A stretch of 5,579 nt of DNA from DASPOJ01 sp049790315 (lineage in GTDB: Bacteria > Acidobacteriota > Terriglobia > Acidiferrales > UBA7541), in assembly GCA_049790315.1 (NCBI GenBank), contig JBAQYV010000187.1:1-5579 (forward strand), in the 5' to 3' direction. The notes beneath the pieces were generated by a model that was not told the origin of the DNA, made no database searches, and saw only the letters and a list, made by a program, of their open reading frames with translations. How positions within the stretch are numbered: the first letter of the stretch is position 1; every line of letters starts with the position of its first letter. Shown piece after piece: positions 4,103 through 5,579 of this stretch. The position numbers were made by a program, and so were the translations under genes.

Positions 4103-5377
4103 CTAGTAACCGCTCGGTCGCGCCAGCGTGTCGATGAAGCTGCCGCTGCGGGGGGAGTCGTCCCAGAGCTGGAAACCTGTGTCGAAATAAAAGATGAAGG
4201 CCGCGGAGACGCCGCCGGACGTGCCGTAAATCGGGAACACGGTTTGTCCGCCGACCTCGAAGTAATCGATGTCCTTCATGACGGCGCGGCCCCAGTGCGA
4301 CAGATCGAGGAAATCCACGCGCGTTTGATTGGCGTTGATCGAAGATTTGATCGGCACACCGGACATCGTTTTGCGACCGGAGAAAAGCAGATCGAGATCG
4401 CTTGCGCGGCCGCCGCTGCCTCCCTCTTTGATCACCTGGCTGATGGTGATGCCGAGATTCTCCCAGGCATGTTCCTGTTCCACGGAAGTGTAAGCGATCA
4501 GCTTGCCGAGCTGCGAAATTCCCAACGCTTTGCGAACTTTGTTGATCGCGAGGCGAACGTAGCCGGGAACGAGCGCGGAATTCCCCGCGTTCACGCGCGG
4601 CGTGGCGAGTTGCTGCGGATACGTGGCGCGATTCAAATTCAGCCACGTGCCGGTGGTCGCGTTGTTCTGATGATACGGCACGCCGTAAAGCGACACCGGC
4701 TGCGCGCCGGAGAGGCCGTCGTGCACGATCACGTCATTGGCGCTGGTGCCGGCGGGAACGTTGTCGACGACGATGGTTTGCGATGAGCTGATCGGATCGG
4801 CTTGCAGCACGGTGGTCACCACGCTTGCGGCGACGTTGCGATTCGTGGTGAGCGTGGGATCGTAAATCTGAATCGTCTGCCCCACATACACGAGCGCCGC
4901 GCCGGGAGGCGTATTCATGGTGAACGTGGTGCTGGCGATCGAGCCGATCGTGCCGAGCACGCCGTTGCCGGCGGTCTGAATAACCTTGTCAAGAAAGGAC
5001 CGGAACTGTTTCATTCCGTTCGAGACTTCGCGCTTCACCGCGTTCTCGATGGCTTTTTCTTTGTTGTTCGTGGCGTACTCGACGAGCTTTGAGATTTCCA
5101 CTGCGAACCGGAAAAAGATCGGCGAAATTTGCGCCACGTCGTAGCTGGTGCCGGAGCCGCGGCCCAAATCTCCGCCGTCGGCGTTGTAGCTGCCGGCCTT
5201 GCCGCCGGGATTCACTTGCAACGGCAGCCGCATGTTACGCGAGCTGACGCGTTCCACGTCACCGCGCGCCTGGATCATGGTGAGCAGCACGTCGTCCCGT
5301 TCGTAAAGCAGCGGCACTTTGTCCCGCACCTTTTCCAGTTGCAACGCGATGGTCTGCGCATTCTGCATTTGTGCCAT
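4103..5377 (-). CDS. Phage major capsid protein-like (424 aa)
   Basis: The start ATG (5375-5377) is preceded by GAGGTGA (5381-5387), a 7-base match to the anti-Shine-Dalgarno at good spacing, as expected for a highly translated structural protein. The order of elements fits a HK97-type coat protein: an N-terminal helix (residues 5-45), a Gly-rich stretch GGKAGSYNADGGDLGRGSG (58-76), a long strand and helix region IFFRFAVEISKLVEYATNNK with KAIENAVKREVSNGMKQF (87-125), then a GNGVLG turn (137-142). A beta-rich inserted domain follows at about 150-250, with repeated Val/Thr strands (VYVGQTIQIYD, QTIVVDNVPAG). The C-terminal part has LGKLIAYTSVEQEHAWENLG, a Gly-rich loop (319-323), VPIKSSINAN, and ends FYFDTGFQLWDDSPR and a short tail. 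No protease cleavage site was identified. I rate capsid identity as likely but by resemblance only. It follows an unrecognised gene by 88 bp. Confidence 0.75.
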   Translation of the reverse strand: MAQMQNAQTIALQLEKVRDKVPLLYERDDVLLTMIQARGDVERVSSRNMRLPLQVNPGGKAGSYNADGGDLGRGSGTSYDVAQISPIFFRFAVEISKLVEYATNNKEKAIENAVKREVSNGMKQFRSFLDKVIQTAGNGVLGTIGSIASTTFTMNTPPGAALVYVGQTIQIYDPTLTTNRNVAASVVTTVLQADPISSSQTIVVDNVPAGTSANDVIVHDGLSGAQPVSLYGVPYHQNNATTGTWLNLNRATYPQQLATPRVNAGNSALVPGYVRLAINKVRKALGISQLGKLIAYTSVEQEHAWENLGITISQVIKEGGSGGRASDLDLLFSGRKTMSGVPIKSSINANQTRVDFLDLSHWGRAVMKDIDYFEVGGQTVFPIYGTSGGVSAAFIFYFDTGFQLWDDSPRSGSFIDTLARPSGY

Positions 5378-5465
5378 GATTCACCTCGCCTCGTTTTGTT
5401 TTATGACAATGGAAGATACGCAGCCGCGAGGCCGCGATGGATCTGAGAAATTGTTTGGGCGAAAA

Positions 5466-5579
5466 CTACATCGAGAAAATATCGTCGTCGGACGTGCGGG
5501 CGTAATCGATTTCGCGCGGGCGGAGCGCGCGGGCGCTGCCGCGGCCGGCTGCTTCCCCGCTTGCGGCGCCGCCGACATC
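5466..5579 (-). CDS. Unrecognised protein, C-terminal 37 residues, enters at the right edge
   Basis: On the minus strand the frame from base 5579 runs 37 codons to TAG (5466-5468). It has an Ala/Gly-rich start and a natural-looking end, RALRPREIDYARTSDDDIFSM. A frame shifted by one base has an internal ATG and runs to 5381, but its Pro/Ala/Arg/Ser-rich product looks like a shadow. The disordered Ala/Gly stretch followed by an acidic, aromatic tail would suit a phage scaffold, portal or terminase tail, given its place just upstream of the capsid gene. That is only context; no family is recognised. Confidence 0.55.
   Translation of the reverse strand, partial: DVGGAASGEAAGRGSARALRPREIDYARTSDDDIFSM

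Noticed and set aside
4043..4786. A 247-codon plus-strand open frame opposite the capsid gene
   Set aside because: It is antisense to the capsid-like gene, its product is Arg/Gly/Ala/Val-rich without recognisable structure, and high GC makes long antisense frames common. The same holds for plus-strand frames at 4802-5092 and 5129-5446.

Overview
The window looks like GC-rich genomic or viral DNA from a soil-type bacterium. The style of the proteins (a capsid-like protein, a capsid-neighbour protein, small secreted proteins and a SleB-like hydrolase) reminds me most of Acidobacteriota and their prophages or phages. That assignment is inference from remembered family resemblance, not a search. 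Most genes run on the minus strand, with two secreted-protein genes on the plus strand.

Layout from the right edge in the minus-strand direction: (1) the last 37 codons of an unrecognised gene (5466-5579); (2) a 424-aa phage major-capsid-like protein (4103-5377) with a very strong Shine-Dalgarno; (3) a 231-bp intergenic stretch holding three consecutive perfect hairpins (4009-4078); (4) a tight two-gene cassette made of a 72-aa DUF5678-like protein (3653-3871) and a 191-aa retropepsin-like aspartic protease with a C-terminal SEC-C zinc motif (3062-3637); (5) a GC-rich 197-aa protein of phage-neighbour type (2372-2965); (6) a convergent secreted 184-aa protein on plus (1674-2228); (7) a 203-aa SleB-like cell-wall-hydrolase candidate (776-1387); (8) a decayed copy of a small gene's 5' end (about 1413-1506); (9) a secreted protein on plus broken by one frameshift (265-761); (10) the first 57 codons of a minus-strand gene running off the left edge (1-171).

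The capsid and 197-aa genes are very GC-rich and share codon style. The protease/DUF5678 pair between them has sections that are clearly lower in GC, so it looks like a cargo cassette placed inside a phage-type structural region. The left third, with a frameshifted gene and a decayed duplicate, looks like a region under decay or rearrangement.

The most interesting candidate system is the DUF5678-like plus retropepsin/SEC-C pair next to the triple-hairpin array. Its function is unknown. No tRNA, rRNA, CRISPR array or transposase was seen.
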